A stretch of DNA of 64,000 nt. Source: Chryseobacterium sp. LJ668. GTDB taxonomy: Bacteria > Bacteroidota > Bacteroidia > Flavobacteriales > Weeksellaceae. The position numbers and the translations under genes were made by a program. Where the stretch lies: contig NZ_CP080443.1 of the NCBI RefSeq assembly GCF_019613955.1, forward strand, positions 2,899,001 through 2,963,000, read 5' to 3'. A model generated the notes under the pieces. That model saw only the letters and a program-made list of their open reading frames with translations. It did no database searches and had not been told where the DNA came from. How positions within the stretch are numbered: position 1 is the stretch's first letter; each line of letters starts with the position of its first letter. Below, piece after piece: positions 1 to 7,495 of the stretch.

Positions 1-353
1 TTTCCTAATTTCCAATGTATGCTTGCCAGCTGAAAAGAATGACAAATTAAAAACAGGTATTTTTTTGAATCATTTTCCTTGTTGTAATAATATACTGAAT
101 CTAAAAAATCGGCAAATTTCTGTTCCCAATCATGTCCTTCCCTGTGAGGATTTCCGGGACCTCCTGATGAAATAAATATATCAAAATCTTCAATATTCGG
201 CATTTCATTTTTATATCTTACATCAAAAACCTGAATGCTGATATTCTCTTCAGATTGTTGCCGGAAAGCCTCAGAAATTTCTTTGATATTTTTAAATCCT
301 TGATTGACATGGTTATTATTCATGTCTAGCAAAGCAATTCTTACATCTTTCAT
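1..353 (-). CDS. Class I glutamine amidotransferase-like protein (C-terminus outside the window)
   Basis: I translated this frame by hand: 117 residues are visible from an ATG at 353, and the frame stays open to the window edge. A Rossmann-like start (VRIALLDMN) is followed by an ISSGGPGNP turn at about residues 61-69 and by the LICHSFQLA nucleophile elbow with Cys104. This is the class I amidotransferase layout (oxyanion loop SGGPG, then xCxxxQ). The usual second Gly of the GxCxG elbow is Ser here. The catalytic His-Glu pair would lie in the missing part. It starts 33 bases after the stop of the carboxylate-amine ligase and is probably the last visible gene of the same operon. Such a domain hydrolyses glutamine to supply ammonia, so it may feed one of the neighbouring ligases. 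The substrate is unknown. Confidence 0.75.
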   Translation of the reverse strand, partial: MKDVRIALLDMNNNHVNQGFKNIKEISEAFRQQSEENISIQVFDVRYKNEMPNIEDFDIFISSGGPGNPHREGHDWEQKFADFLDSVYYYNKENDSKKYLFLICHSFQLASIHWKLG

Positions 354-386
354 AACTTCATAATTTATGCAAAGTTATTAAAAATA

Positions 387-1505
387 TTACGAAGCATTTT
401 CGCTATGCGTAATACCATATTCTGTTTCAGAGATCATGTAATCAACGACTTTCTTCAGATCTCCCGTTTCTTCAAAGACTTTAAGTTGTCGGTCTGCACC
501 TGTTCCGTTTTCTAGAATCGTCCATGCATATTCGACCTCTTTTCTACATCCTAAATCGTCTACAACATCATCTATAAATTCTAGTAATTCTTTCAACAAA
601 TCCGCATAAGGAACAGATTCTTCTTTTCCAAAATCGATCAATTGAGAGTGAATTCCGTCTCTTGAAGCACGCCATTTATTTTCATTCAACAATAATCTTC
701 TGTAGCTTCTGAAACTTAAATTCTGCTGGTGCAATTTGTAAATTTTTGCTACCAAGCTTTGCATGATTGCAGCCAGACAAACTGTTTCTTCAATTCGTAA
801 AGGCATATCACAAATCCTGAATTCGATAGTGGGGTAGAACGGATGAACACGCAGATCCCACCAGATTTTTTTCGCATTATCGATCGTTCCTGTTTTTACC
901 AAAAGATCAACATAGCTGTCAAACTCTGCCAAAGAATTGAAATAGCTAGGAATTCCTGTTCGCGGAAATTTAACAAAAATCTCCTGTCTGTATGATCTGA
1001 AACCTGTGTTTCTACCAATCCAGAAAGGTGAATTTACGGAAAGCGCATAAACGTGCGGTAAAAAATATCGCATTACATTCTGAATTCTTACTCCTTCCTC
1101 ACGGTTTGGAATCCCGATGTGAACATGCAGACCAAAAATAAGATTTCCACGGGCCACATCGCCCATGTCATCTACAATTTTGTTGTAACGCTCGCCATTG
1201 GTGATAGTATTGTGTTCCCAATTTGAAAAAGGGTGCGTTCCGCCACCGGATACACGAAGTCCTTGTTCATGCGCAGTATTAATGAGGTGTCTCCTCAGAT
1301 TCGTCAGCTCAGTCTGAGCTTCCTGAATGTTTTGGCAGATTCCGGTCTCCATTTCAATCATTGATTCGTGCATTTCGTGCTTTAAGTTTTCACTTAAAAC
1401 CGCCTTTCCTCCTTCAATGATTTTTGAAACATGTGAAACCAAATCTCTGCTTTCCAAATCGATGATCTGATATTCTTCTTCAATGCCAATAGTAAACTGA
1501 TGCAT
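387..1505 (-). CDS. Carboxylate-amine ligase, GCS2/YbdK family
   Basis: 372 residues, the normal length for the YbdK branch of glutamate-cysteine ligase family 2. The GIEEEYQ motif at residues 7-13 supplies metal-binding glutamates. GLHVHIGIPN at about 125-134 gives the conserved histidines, and an arginine-rich stretch with EFRICD lies near residue 230. The family joins a carboxylate, often glutamate, to an amine with ATP. True gamma-glutamylcysteine synthesis is not proven for this branch, so no gshA symbol is given. It lies 23 bases downstream of an ATP-grasp gene and upstream of a glutamine amidotransferase, in a row of ligases. The context favours a special amide-forming pathway rather than plain glutathione synthesis, because no classical gshB is seen nearby. 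Family assignment is firm; the substrate is open. Confidence 0.88.
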   Translation of the reverse strand: MHQFTIGIEEEYQIIDLESRDLVSHVSKIIEGGKAVLSENLKHEMHESMIEMETGICQNIQEAQTELTNLRRHLINTAHEQGLRVSGGGTHPFSNWEHNTITNGERYNKIVDDMGDVARGNLIFGLHVHIGIPNREEGVRIQNVMRYFLPHVYALSVNSPFWIGRNTGFRSYRQEIFVKFPRTGIPSYFNSLAEFDSYVDLLVKTGTIDNAKKIWWDLRVHPFYPTIEFRICDMPLRIEETVCLAAIMQSLVAKIYKLHQQNLSFRSYRRLLLNENKWRASRDGIHSQLIDFGKEESVPYADLLKELLEFIDDVVDDLGCRKEVEYAWTILENGTGADRQLKVFEETGDLKKVVDYMISETEYGITHSENAS

Positions 1506-1528
1506 TTTTTTTCTGTGTTTTATTTAAA

Positions 1529-2482
1529 TTATTTTACTGAATTTTTTACGAAAGTTCCCCAAGAGATATTCTGTTTTCCAGGAACATATTCTTTTGCTTT
1601 TTCGATAGCCAATTTTGCAGAATGTTCTACAATCCACGCAAAGTTTTCTTCACCAACGGAGTTTCTGTCAGCATCAGGTGCAGGATTACAGAAATCAATA
1701 GCATACGGAATACCATCTCTTACCGCAAATTCTACGGTATTGAAATCATATCCTAAAGCTTCATTCATTTTGATGGTGTAATCATGAATGACTTTCAGCA
1801 ATTTTTCTAAATCTTTTCCTTCTGTCTGATGTGTAGTAGCATATCTCAAATGATGCGGATTTCTTGGTTCGTACGGCATAATGTGAACATATTTTTTACC
1901 TAAGCAATACACCCTGTAATAATCCTGGAAAACAATTTCTTCCTGTACCATCATGACCAATTGCTCTGTCTCTCCCAGTTTTTCCCAAAGATCTTCTGCA
2001 TTTTCAACCCGGTAAACGCTTTTCCAGCCTCCACCATCATGAGGTTTCATATAAGCGGGGAAACCAACATAATTAAAAATGTAATCCCAGTCATGCGGGA
2101 ACTTCAGGTTTCTGAATGATGTTTCTGAAGTATCTGTCGGTCTTTCATATGATGGAAGCAAAACAGTATTCGGCAGTGGAATTCCTAGTTTAGACATTAA
2201 TGCATTATTGAAAAATTTTTCATCAGCACTCCACCAAAATGGGTTGTTGATAACGTAAGTTCCATTCAATGCAGCGTTTTTTAAATATGCTCTGTAAAAT
2301 GGAACATCCTGAGAAATTCTGTCAATAATAACGGCATAACCGTAATCTGCACCTTGTTCCAATTTGTCGATTGTTACTGCTTCGGCAACGATTTCTCCTT
2401 TACCAAGTTCGTTTACTTTATCAATAAATGCCCACGGAAACGTATCTTCCATACCGAATAGAATTCCTACTTTTTTTGCCAT
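1529..2482 (-). CDS. ATP-grasp ligase of unknown substrate
   Basis: 317 residues. The N-terminal 80 residues form a pre-ATP-grasp-like Rossmann region (KKVGILFGMEDTFP). The central part carries PAYMKPHDGGGWKS with ATP-contacting Lys146 and the glycine-rich loop. The C-terminal part has TVEFAVRDGIPYAIDFCN, where Glu251, Asp263 and Asn266 are the expected magnesium ligands. These features place it in the ATP-grasp superfamily, which makes acyl-phosphates and couples them to amines or thiols. It is compact and has no extra domain. It sits between an alpha/beta-hydrolase (45 bases upstream) and the carboxylate-amine ligase (23 bases downstream), consistent with one transcript. It is not similar by eye to the second ATP-grasp gene at 3345-4556, so this is not a simple duplication. 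Confidence 0.82.
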   Translation of the reverse strand: MAKKVGILFGMEDTFPWAFIDKVNELGKGEIVAEAVTIDKLEQGADYGYAVIIDRISQDVPFYRAYLKNAALNGTYVINNPFWWSADEKFFNNALMSKLGIPLPNTVLLPSYERPTDTSETSFRNLKFPHDWDYIFNYVGFPAYMKPHDGGGWKSVYRVENAEDLWEKLGETEQLVMMVQEEIVFQDYYRVYCLGKKYVHIMPYEPRNPHHLRYATTHQTEGKDLEKLLKVIHDYTIKMNEALGYDFNTVEFAVRDGIPYAIDFCNPAPDADRNSVGEENFAWIVEHSAKLAIEKAKEYVPGKQNISWGTFVKNSVK

Positions 2483-2526
2483 AATTTGTTGTTTAATGTT
2501 TATTTTGTTATTTGAGTTGTTTCTAA

Positions 2527-3240
2527 TTAAGAGAAAAAGGTCCCTATAAAATCAGGGAATGCCATTCTCCAGAGTGGCCAATCATGATTGATCCATTTTT
2601 TTTCATCATACCAGAAATCGATTCCTTTGGAGCGGAGAATTCCTGCCATCTCTACATTTTTATCTCTACAGATATCTTCATCTGAAGTGCTCAGAACAAT
2701 GTGCATATGTTTGTATTTCCATGCCTGATCATCTTTTACAAATTCTCTCGGACAGTTAAAATAAACCAATTCATCGGAATAACCGTCCATAAAATTTCTG
2801 ATGCTGAATGCCCCCGAAAGACTGAATAGATGAGAAACTACATCTGGAAATCTAAATGCAAAATTGGCTGCATGATATCCTCCGAAGCTCGCTCCGGCAA
2901 CTGCAACACGATGGGTTTGATGCATTTTCTGAATGTACGGTACAAATTCCTGAATAAGAAACTGTACATATTTTTCATAGTTTCTTATTCTCTGTTGTGG
3001 TGAAATTTTATCATCATAAAAACTCCATGCATCAATCGTCTGAATATTGTATAATTTCACTTTTCCCTGCTCAACAAACCAATTGATGCTGCTGTTCAAA
3101 TGAAAGTCATGATTTTGAGTGTATTGTCCCTGAGAAGTCGGAAACATGATAATAGGATAACCAAAATGTCCGGTAACTTCAACTTTGAGACTTGTTCCTA
3201 ATATATGTGAGTAATAATCTGTGTGTTCTATATGTGGCAT
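2527..3240 (-). CDS. Alpha/beta-hydrolase, esterase D-like
   Basis: 237 residues with no signal peptide, so probably cytoplasmic. The nucleophile elbow is GASFGG with Ser118. A likely catalytic His219 sits in WINHDWPLW, and an acidic residue lies around 187-189 (STSDEDI). The order Ser-Asp-His and the strand pattern fit the esterase D/feruloyl esterase-like branch of the alpha/beta-hydrolases. The gene is flanked by two ATP-grasp ligase genes in the same direction. A hydrolase inside a ligase cluster could trim, release or recycle the product, or act as an acyltransferase. The exact substrate cannot be read from the sequence. The start is the ATG at 3240; the 104-base upstream gap might hold its own promoter, but I see no clear TAnnTTTG box there. 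Confidence 0.8.
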   Translation of the reverse strand: MPHIEHTDYYSHILGTSLKVEVTGHFGYPIIMFPTSQGQYTQNHDFHLNSSINWFVEQGKVKLYNIQTIDAWSFYDDKISPQQRIRNYEKYVQFLIQEFVPYIQKMHQTHRVAVAGASFGGYHAANFAFRFPDVVSHLFSLSGAFSIRNFMDGYSDELVYFNCPREFVKDDQAWKYKHMHIVLSTSDEDICRDKNVEMAGILRSKGIDFWYDEKKWINHDWPLWRMAFPDFIGTFFS

Positions 3241-3344
3241 GTACTGTTTTAGTTTTATATTTAAATTTAAGCGAAATCATCTGAAATTAATTACTTCCAA
3301 ATTAATAAGTTTCTGGATTCAATTAATTTAATGATAATTAATCA

Positions 3345-4556
3345 TTATGCAGTCGGTTTTTCTTTCGGTGGAATAATATTGAGTAAATGTGCATGTATTT
3401 TTTCAGCAGCACGATCAAGTCTTTCAACTACTTTTTCAGAATCGTTTGATTTGTACACAATTCCTACATGATAATCTATCGGAAGGAATTTCACGACTTC
3501 TTCACATTCAAACTGGTTGTAATCGGGTTCTTTATCTTTAATCAAAGCTACAATCAATCCAGAATAATATCCTGTAGGTTTAGAAACTTCGTAGTTTTTG
3601 CCTCTCAAAAGTGCATCTTCAATTTTCGCCCATTCGCGCCAGATATTAATATTGCTCGAAGCTTCCACTAAATCTGGAATATGTGCACCGCCAACTCGTG
3701 ACGAAGTTTCAAGAAAATACCATTTTCCGTCTTCTTTTCCGCGGATAAATTCTGTATGTGTAGCGCCGTTGAGCAGACCAAAATTCTTCAAAACTCTTGT
3801 ATTGGCTTCGTCCAACGCTTTAAATTCGTCTGAATATCTTCCCAAAGTTTTGGTTCTAAATACTCCACCTTCATGAGAAACTTCCATGGGTGGTGCTAAA
3901 TATTTTGATGCGGAAGTGAATACGATTTCTTTATTAAATGTCAAACTGTCAACGTGATAAACATCTCCGGGTTTGAAGCTTTCTAAAAGAAATAAGTGAC
4001 GTTCTTCACCAAGTTTTTCCAATGCTTCCCAAAGCGCTTCTTTAGTCTTTAGTTTTTTAATTCCGGATGCAGATGCTTCGGATCTTGGCTTAAGAACCCA
4101 TGGAGCAGAAATTTTATTGGTGAAATTCTCAACTTCCTGATCATTAAATACTGCAGTAAATTCAGGTACATTAATTCCTGAATCTTTTGCTTTCTGGCGC
4201 ATTGCGAGTTTGTCTCTGAAGTAACGATGTGTAGTCTGTCCCATTCCGGGAATACGGAATGTTTCACGAATTAAAGCCGCTTTTTCTACATCATAATCAT
4301 CTAATGCAATGACGGCATCAACTTTTCGAGTTTTCATCAAATGTGAAAATCCCTGAACGAGGTGATCTAAATTCCAGACAGACGGTTTCATTTCGGGCAT
4401 ATAGAAAACCTCGTCAATGGCCTCCCAAGGCCAATTTTTTTCTTTAAGATTTTCCGATGTTATTAATATAATTTTATTTCCGAGTTTCTTCATCTCTTCC
4501 ATAAAATCGTAACCTTTGTAATAGCACGAAATGCAAACAATAGTTTTCTCCTCCAT
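3345..4556 (-). CDS. ATP-grasp ligase, carboxylase/L-amino-acid-ligase type
   Basis: 403 residues. Residues 1-110 look like the pre-ATP-grasp fold (TIVCISCYYKGYDFM). PWVLKPRSEASASG at about 152-165 contains the ATP-binding Lys156. ATHTEF with Glu269 and the stretch FLETSSRVGGAH with Glu283 and Arg287 are the typical metal- and phosphate-binding motifs of the branch holding biotin carboxylase-like and L-amino-acid ligases such as the bacilysin ligase. It probably activates a carboxylate and joins it to an amino acid. It is the first gene after a 141-base gap that contains a TAnnTTTG box, so it may lead the ligase operon running down to the window edge. The substrate is unknown. Confidence 0.85.
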   Translation of the reverse strand: MEEKTIVCISCYYKGYDFMEEMKKLGNKIILITSENLKEKNWPWEAIDEVFYMPEMKPSVWNLDHLVQGFSHLMKTRKVDAVIALDDYDVEKAALIRETFRIPGMGQTTHRYFRDKLAMRQKAKDSGINVPEFTAVFNDQEVENFTNKISAPWVLKPRSEASASGIKKLKTKEALWEALEKLGEERHLFLLESFKPGDVYHVDSLTFNKEIVFTSASKYLAPPMEVSHEGGVFRTKTLGRYSDEFKALDEANTRVLKNFGLLNGATHTEFIRGKEDGKWYFLETSSRVGGAHIPDLVEASSNINIWREWAKIEDALLRGKNYEVSKPTGYYSGLIVALIKDKEPDYNQFECEEVVKFLPIDYHVGIVYKSNDSEKVVERLDRAAEKIHAHLLNIIPPKEKPTA

Positions 4557-4585
4557 ATAATGTTTTTTAATTTTTGATGAATTTT

Positions 4586-4593
4586 CAAAAATA
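4586..4593 (-). promoter_or_regulatory. Candidate -7 promoter box for the ligase operon
   Basis: On the minus strand this reads TATTTTTG, a match to the Bacteroidota -7 consensus TAnnTTTG. It lies 29 bases upstream of the ATP-grasp start at 4556. No TTG at a good -33 distance is visible. Confidence 0.45.
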
Positions 4594-4697
4594 AAAGCTA
4601 TTTTTTATTGATGTTTTAATGTTAAAAATCAATAATCGATGCGTATTTGAAAAATCACTAATCAATTATACAGAGATTTTTTGAAATAAACTAATTT

Positions 4698-6113
4698 TTA
4701 ATGATAATTTTCAATTAAATCAGCCAATAGTTGAACGCCATAGCCGGTTGCTGCCTTATCTTTAGCATATCCTACATTTCCGAAGGCAACTCCGGCAATA
4801 TCCAGATGTGCCCAATTGCTGTGGTCTTCAATGAATTCTTCCAAAAATTTTGCTGCGATAATGCAGTCACCTATGGGTTTCATTGAAATGTTTTTAAAAT
4901 CAGCCACATCAGATTGAAAATCATCTTTCCAGATATCCCACAGAGGCAGATTCCACAATCTCTGATTGGTTTTATCACCTATTTTGATTAAAAGATTCTT
5001 TAAATTTTCATTATTAGAAAATAGGGCACCACAAGTGTCACCAAACATCCTTACCGAACTTCCTGTAAGTGTGGCCAAATCAATCAGAACATCAGTTTTG
5101 TAGTTTTTAGAAAGGTAAGAAAGTCCGTCTGCTAAAGTCATTCTGCCTTCGGCATCAGTATTCAGAACCTCTATTGTTTTCCCATTATATGCTGTAATGA
5201 CATCACTTGGCAAATACGCGTTTTCAGATACGGCATTGTCGGTAATAGGCAAAATTGCAGTGATATTTACAGGCAATTTCATCTGTGAAGCATAAATTAA
5301 AGCTCCGATTACAGCAGTTGCGCCACCCATATCAGATTTCATATAGTGCATATTGTCTGATGCTTTGATGGAAATTCCGCCGGTGTCAAACAGAACACAT
5401 TTTCCGACCAATCCGAAAGTTTTTGCATTTTTGACAGTCGTTTTGTATTCTAAAATGGTAAAAGCCGCATCATAAGCGCTTCCCTGATTGACAGATAGGA
5501 AAGCCCCTAGACCTAATTCATGGCATTTTTTCCTGTTAAATACGGTATATTTCAGCTGATTTTTTTTTGCTAAATTTTTCAAATACGCATTAACGGCATT
5601 TGGTCGTTTTAAATTAGCCGGTTTGTTGAGCCAGTCCTGACAGGCAGTTTGTCCTTCGCAGATTGCATCGGCTCTGTTGGAAATCACGTCTAATTTTTTC
5701 TGACTTAAATTTCCAAAATGACATTCAAATTTATCGCTCCAGAAAATGTGGCTCTTCTCAAACGGATAATAATATGTTCCCAACACAAGCCCTTTTACAA
5801 ATTCTTCAAACTGTTTTTCATTAATAAAATCTGCTAAAAGCAGAGTGGGAACAGCGAGAAAATTCTTCTTGTGAGCCTGAGAAAATTTTACTGCAACCTG
5901 CTGAAATTCAAAATTCTGAAGATCAGATTTTCCAAGACCGATAAAATAAGTGATGGTTTCTTCTTTTGCTTCAACAAAAATCTCATTTTTCTTCCCTGAA
6001 AATAGAAGAGATATATTTTTATTGTAGTTTTTGTAGTTTTTGGTCCAGGATTCTTCTGTGAACAATTCAAAAACCTGTGTGTAATTTTTATTTCTTTTAT
6101 TTAATAGTTTCAT
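4698..6113 (-). CDS. Leucyl aminopeptidase, M17 family
   Basis: 471 residues. The C-terminal catalytic domain has the signature NTDAEGR at 318-324 and the upstream metal motifs VGKCVLFDTGGISIK and MKSDMGGA. By spacing, Lys238, Asp243, Lys250, Asp261, Asp320, Glu322 and Arg324 match the E. coli PepA set 270/275/282/293/352/354/356 exactly, so the enzyme should be active with two metals. The N-terminal domain is diverged. It removes N-terminal residues from peptides in the cytoplasm. Its ATG is only four bases after the stop of the preceding esterase gene, so the two are co-transcribed. Its place ahead of the ligase genes suggests it could process a product of that cluster, but a housekeeping role is equally possible. 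Confidence 0.92.
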   Translation of the reverse strand: MKLLNKRNKNYTQVFELFTEESWTKNYKNYNKNISLLFSGKKNEIFVEAKEETITYFIGLGKSDLQNFEFQQVAVKFSQAHKKNFLAVPTLLLADFINEKQFEEFVKGLVLGTYYYPFEKSHIFWSDKFECHFGNLSQKKLDVISNRADAICEGQTACQDWLNKPANLKRPNAVNAYLKNLAKKNQLKYTVFNRKKCHELGLGAFLSVNQGSAYDAAFTILEYKTTVKNAKTFGLVGKCVLFDTGGISIKASDNMHYMKSDMGGATAVIGALIYASQMKLPVNITAILPITDNAVSENAYLPSDVITAYNGKTIEVLNTDAEGRMTLADGLSYLSKNYKTDVLIDLATLTGSSVRMFGDTCGALFSNNENLKNLLIKIGDKTNQRLWNLPLWDIWKDDFQSDVADFKNISMKPIGDCIIAAKFLEEFIEDHSNWAHLDIAGVAFGNVGYAKDKAATGYGVQLLADLIENYH

Positions 6114-6117
6114 AATA

Positions 6118-7239
6118 TTAGTTTTCTATTGTATCCTGATGCGGTGTAACTTCCACCGGATTTTCTGTGTTATTGTAAAATAACCATTCAATGGCTCTCG
6201 GGAATTCCTGTGACCAGTAAAATTCGTTGTGAGAACCTTCGGGATTGATATTGGTTTTAAATTCAAAATCAAAAAGATTTTTCTTTTCCCATTTTTTTAA
6301 ATAGTTTTCAAAAACTTGTATCCTTTTAACCATTTTGGAGCCTTCCTGTTCGCCACCATACAGATATATCTTAGTTTTAAAAGGAACTCTGAAGCTCATC
6401 ATCGGAAAATTGTTATTTGGTTCAACCCAAAGTGATGGAGAAAAAATTAAAAGTTTTGAGTATACTTCAGGATACAAAAATCCACTGTAAATACTAATCA
6501 AAGCACCTAAAGAGCTTCCCCCAATTCCGGTATGATCACGGTCTTTTTTCGTTCGGTAATGCTCATCTACAAAAGGTTTTAAAGTATCTGTAATGAAGCG
6601 GATGTACTTTTTTCCTTCAGAGCCATTGGCAACATTATCATTGTCAAAAATATATTCTTTTATCCTTTCTTCGCTTCCGTGTTCCACAGCGATGATAATA
6701 ACATCGCCACGACCATATTCAGCCAGAATAGACAGTTTTTTATCTATTTCCCAGTTTCCATACGGGCTTCCTTCATTGAACAGATTTTGTGCATCCTGGA
6801 GGTAAAGAACAGGGTATTTTTTGTCTGAAACGTAATAATCGTAAGGTAGAAGTGCCCAAACTTTGCGGTGTCTGTCAAGCTGAGGAATGTAAAATTCTTC
6901 GGAAATTATCTCAACAATTGGAAAAAACTCTTCTTTGAAAGGTCCCCAGTTAAACCTCCATTTTTCGACGGTGTGAGAGACGTCTCCTGAAGATTTGAGA
7001 ACTTTTTTATTAGGCGTTATGCTTCCATATTGATCGAGCTCTACATTTTCCCATCCGCCTTTTGTAAACTTAAATTCGATAATATCAGAGAGAAAATCAT
7101 CAAAAATCTCGATGTAATAATTGTGAGGATCTATTTGTGTCAATTGGTAGCGTGAATCTTTTGGATTCCAGGTATTGAAATTCCCGGTTATGAATATCGG
7201 TCTTTCATCTGCTTCACCTGTGTAAAGTGTAAACTTCAT
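6118..7239 (-). CDS. Esterase with N-terminal CBM48/E-set-like domain
   Basis: 373 residues with no signal peptide. Residues 1-95 look like an immunoglobulin-like carbohydrate-binding (CBM48/E-set) domain: FITGNFNTWNP resembles the same motif in branching enzymes (compare IGNFNNWN in the GlgB encoded next door). Residues 120-360 form an esterase D/enterochelin-esterase-like alpha/beta-hydrolase with elbow GSSLG (Ser243) and a late catalytic His in GSHNEF. It is the first gene of the minus-strand run and is divergent from glgB across 212 bases. It may be linked either to glycogen or another glucan through its binding domain, or to the ligase cluster through co-transcription with the aminopeptidase. 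The sequence does not decide between them. Confidence 0.78.
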   Translation of the reverse strand: MKFTLYTGEADERPIFITGNFNTWNPKDSRYQLTQIDPHNYYIEIFDDFLSDIIEFKFTKGGWENVELDQYGSITPNKKVLKSSGDVSHTVEKWRFNWGPFKEEFFPIVEIISEEFYIPQLDRHRKVWALLPYDYYVSDKKYPVLYLQDAQNLFNEGSPYGNWEIDKKLSILAEYGRGDVIIIAVEHGSEERIKEYIFDNDNVANGSEGKKYIRFITDTLKPFVDEHYRTKKDRDHTGIGGSSLGALISIYSGFLYPEVYSKLLIFSPSLWVEPNNNFPMMSFRVPFKTKIYLYGGEQEGSKMVKRIQVFENYLKKWEKKNLFDFEFKTNINPEGSHNEFYWSQEFPRAIEWLFYNNTENPVEVTPHQDTIEN

Positions 7240-7347
7240 GTGCTTTAAAAAGTAGAAATTAAATTAAACCGCTAAAAGTATAAAAAATCTTTTTATATAA
7301 GTTACTTAAAATTAATAAAAAACACACTTTTTCAAAGTAAAAATGTA

Positions 7348-7355
7348 TATATTTG
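7348..7355 (+). promoter_or_regulatory. Candidate -7 promoter box of the glycogen operon
   Basis: TATATTTG matches TAnnTTTG exactly and lies 97 bases before the glgB ATG. This predicts a leader of roughly 90 bases that contains a short out-of-frame reading frame. A -33 TTG is not clear. Confidence 0.55.
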
Positions 7356-7414
7356 ATAGTCGTCGCAATTTATAAACAAACTACTTAACATAATGTGTTC
7401 TTTGGTTTTTGGTA

Positions 7415-7495
7415 ATGAAGATGAATGATATTGTCTGGTTAAAAAAACACTATGATGAACTCGGTAAAAACCTATACACTTTTCACGGATCATGA
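7415..7495 (+). other. Short upstream reading frame overlapping the glgB start
   Basis: An ATG at 7415 (with a second at 7421) opens a 26-codon frame that ends at TGA 7493-7495. It overlaps the first 44 bases of glgB in another frame. If translated it would encode a small basic peptide beginning MKMNDIVWLKKHYDE. It may be chance, but its position across the glgB start could affect initiation. Confidence 0.25.
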
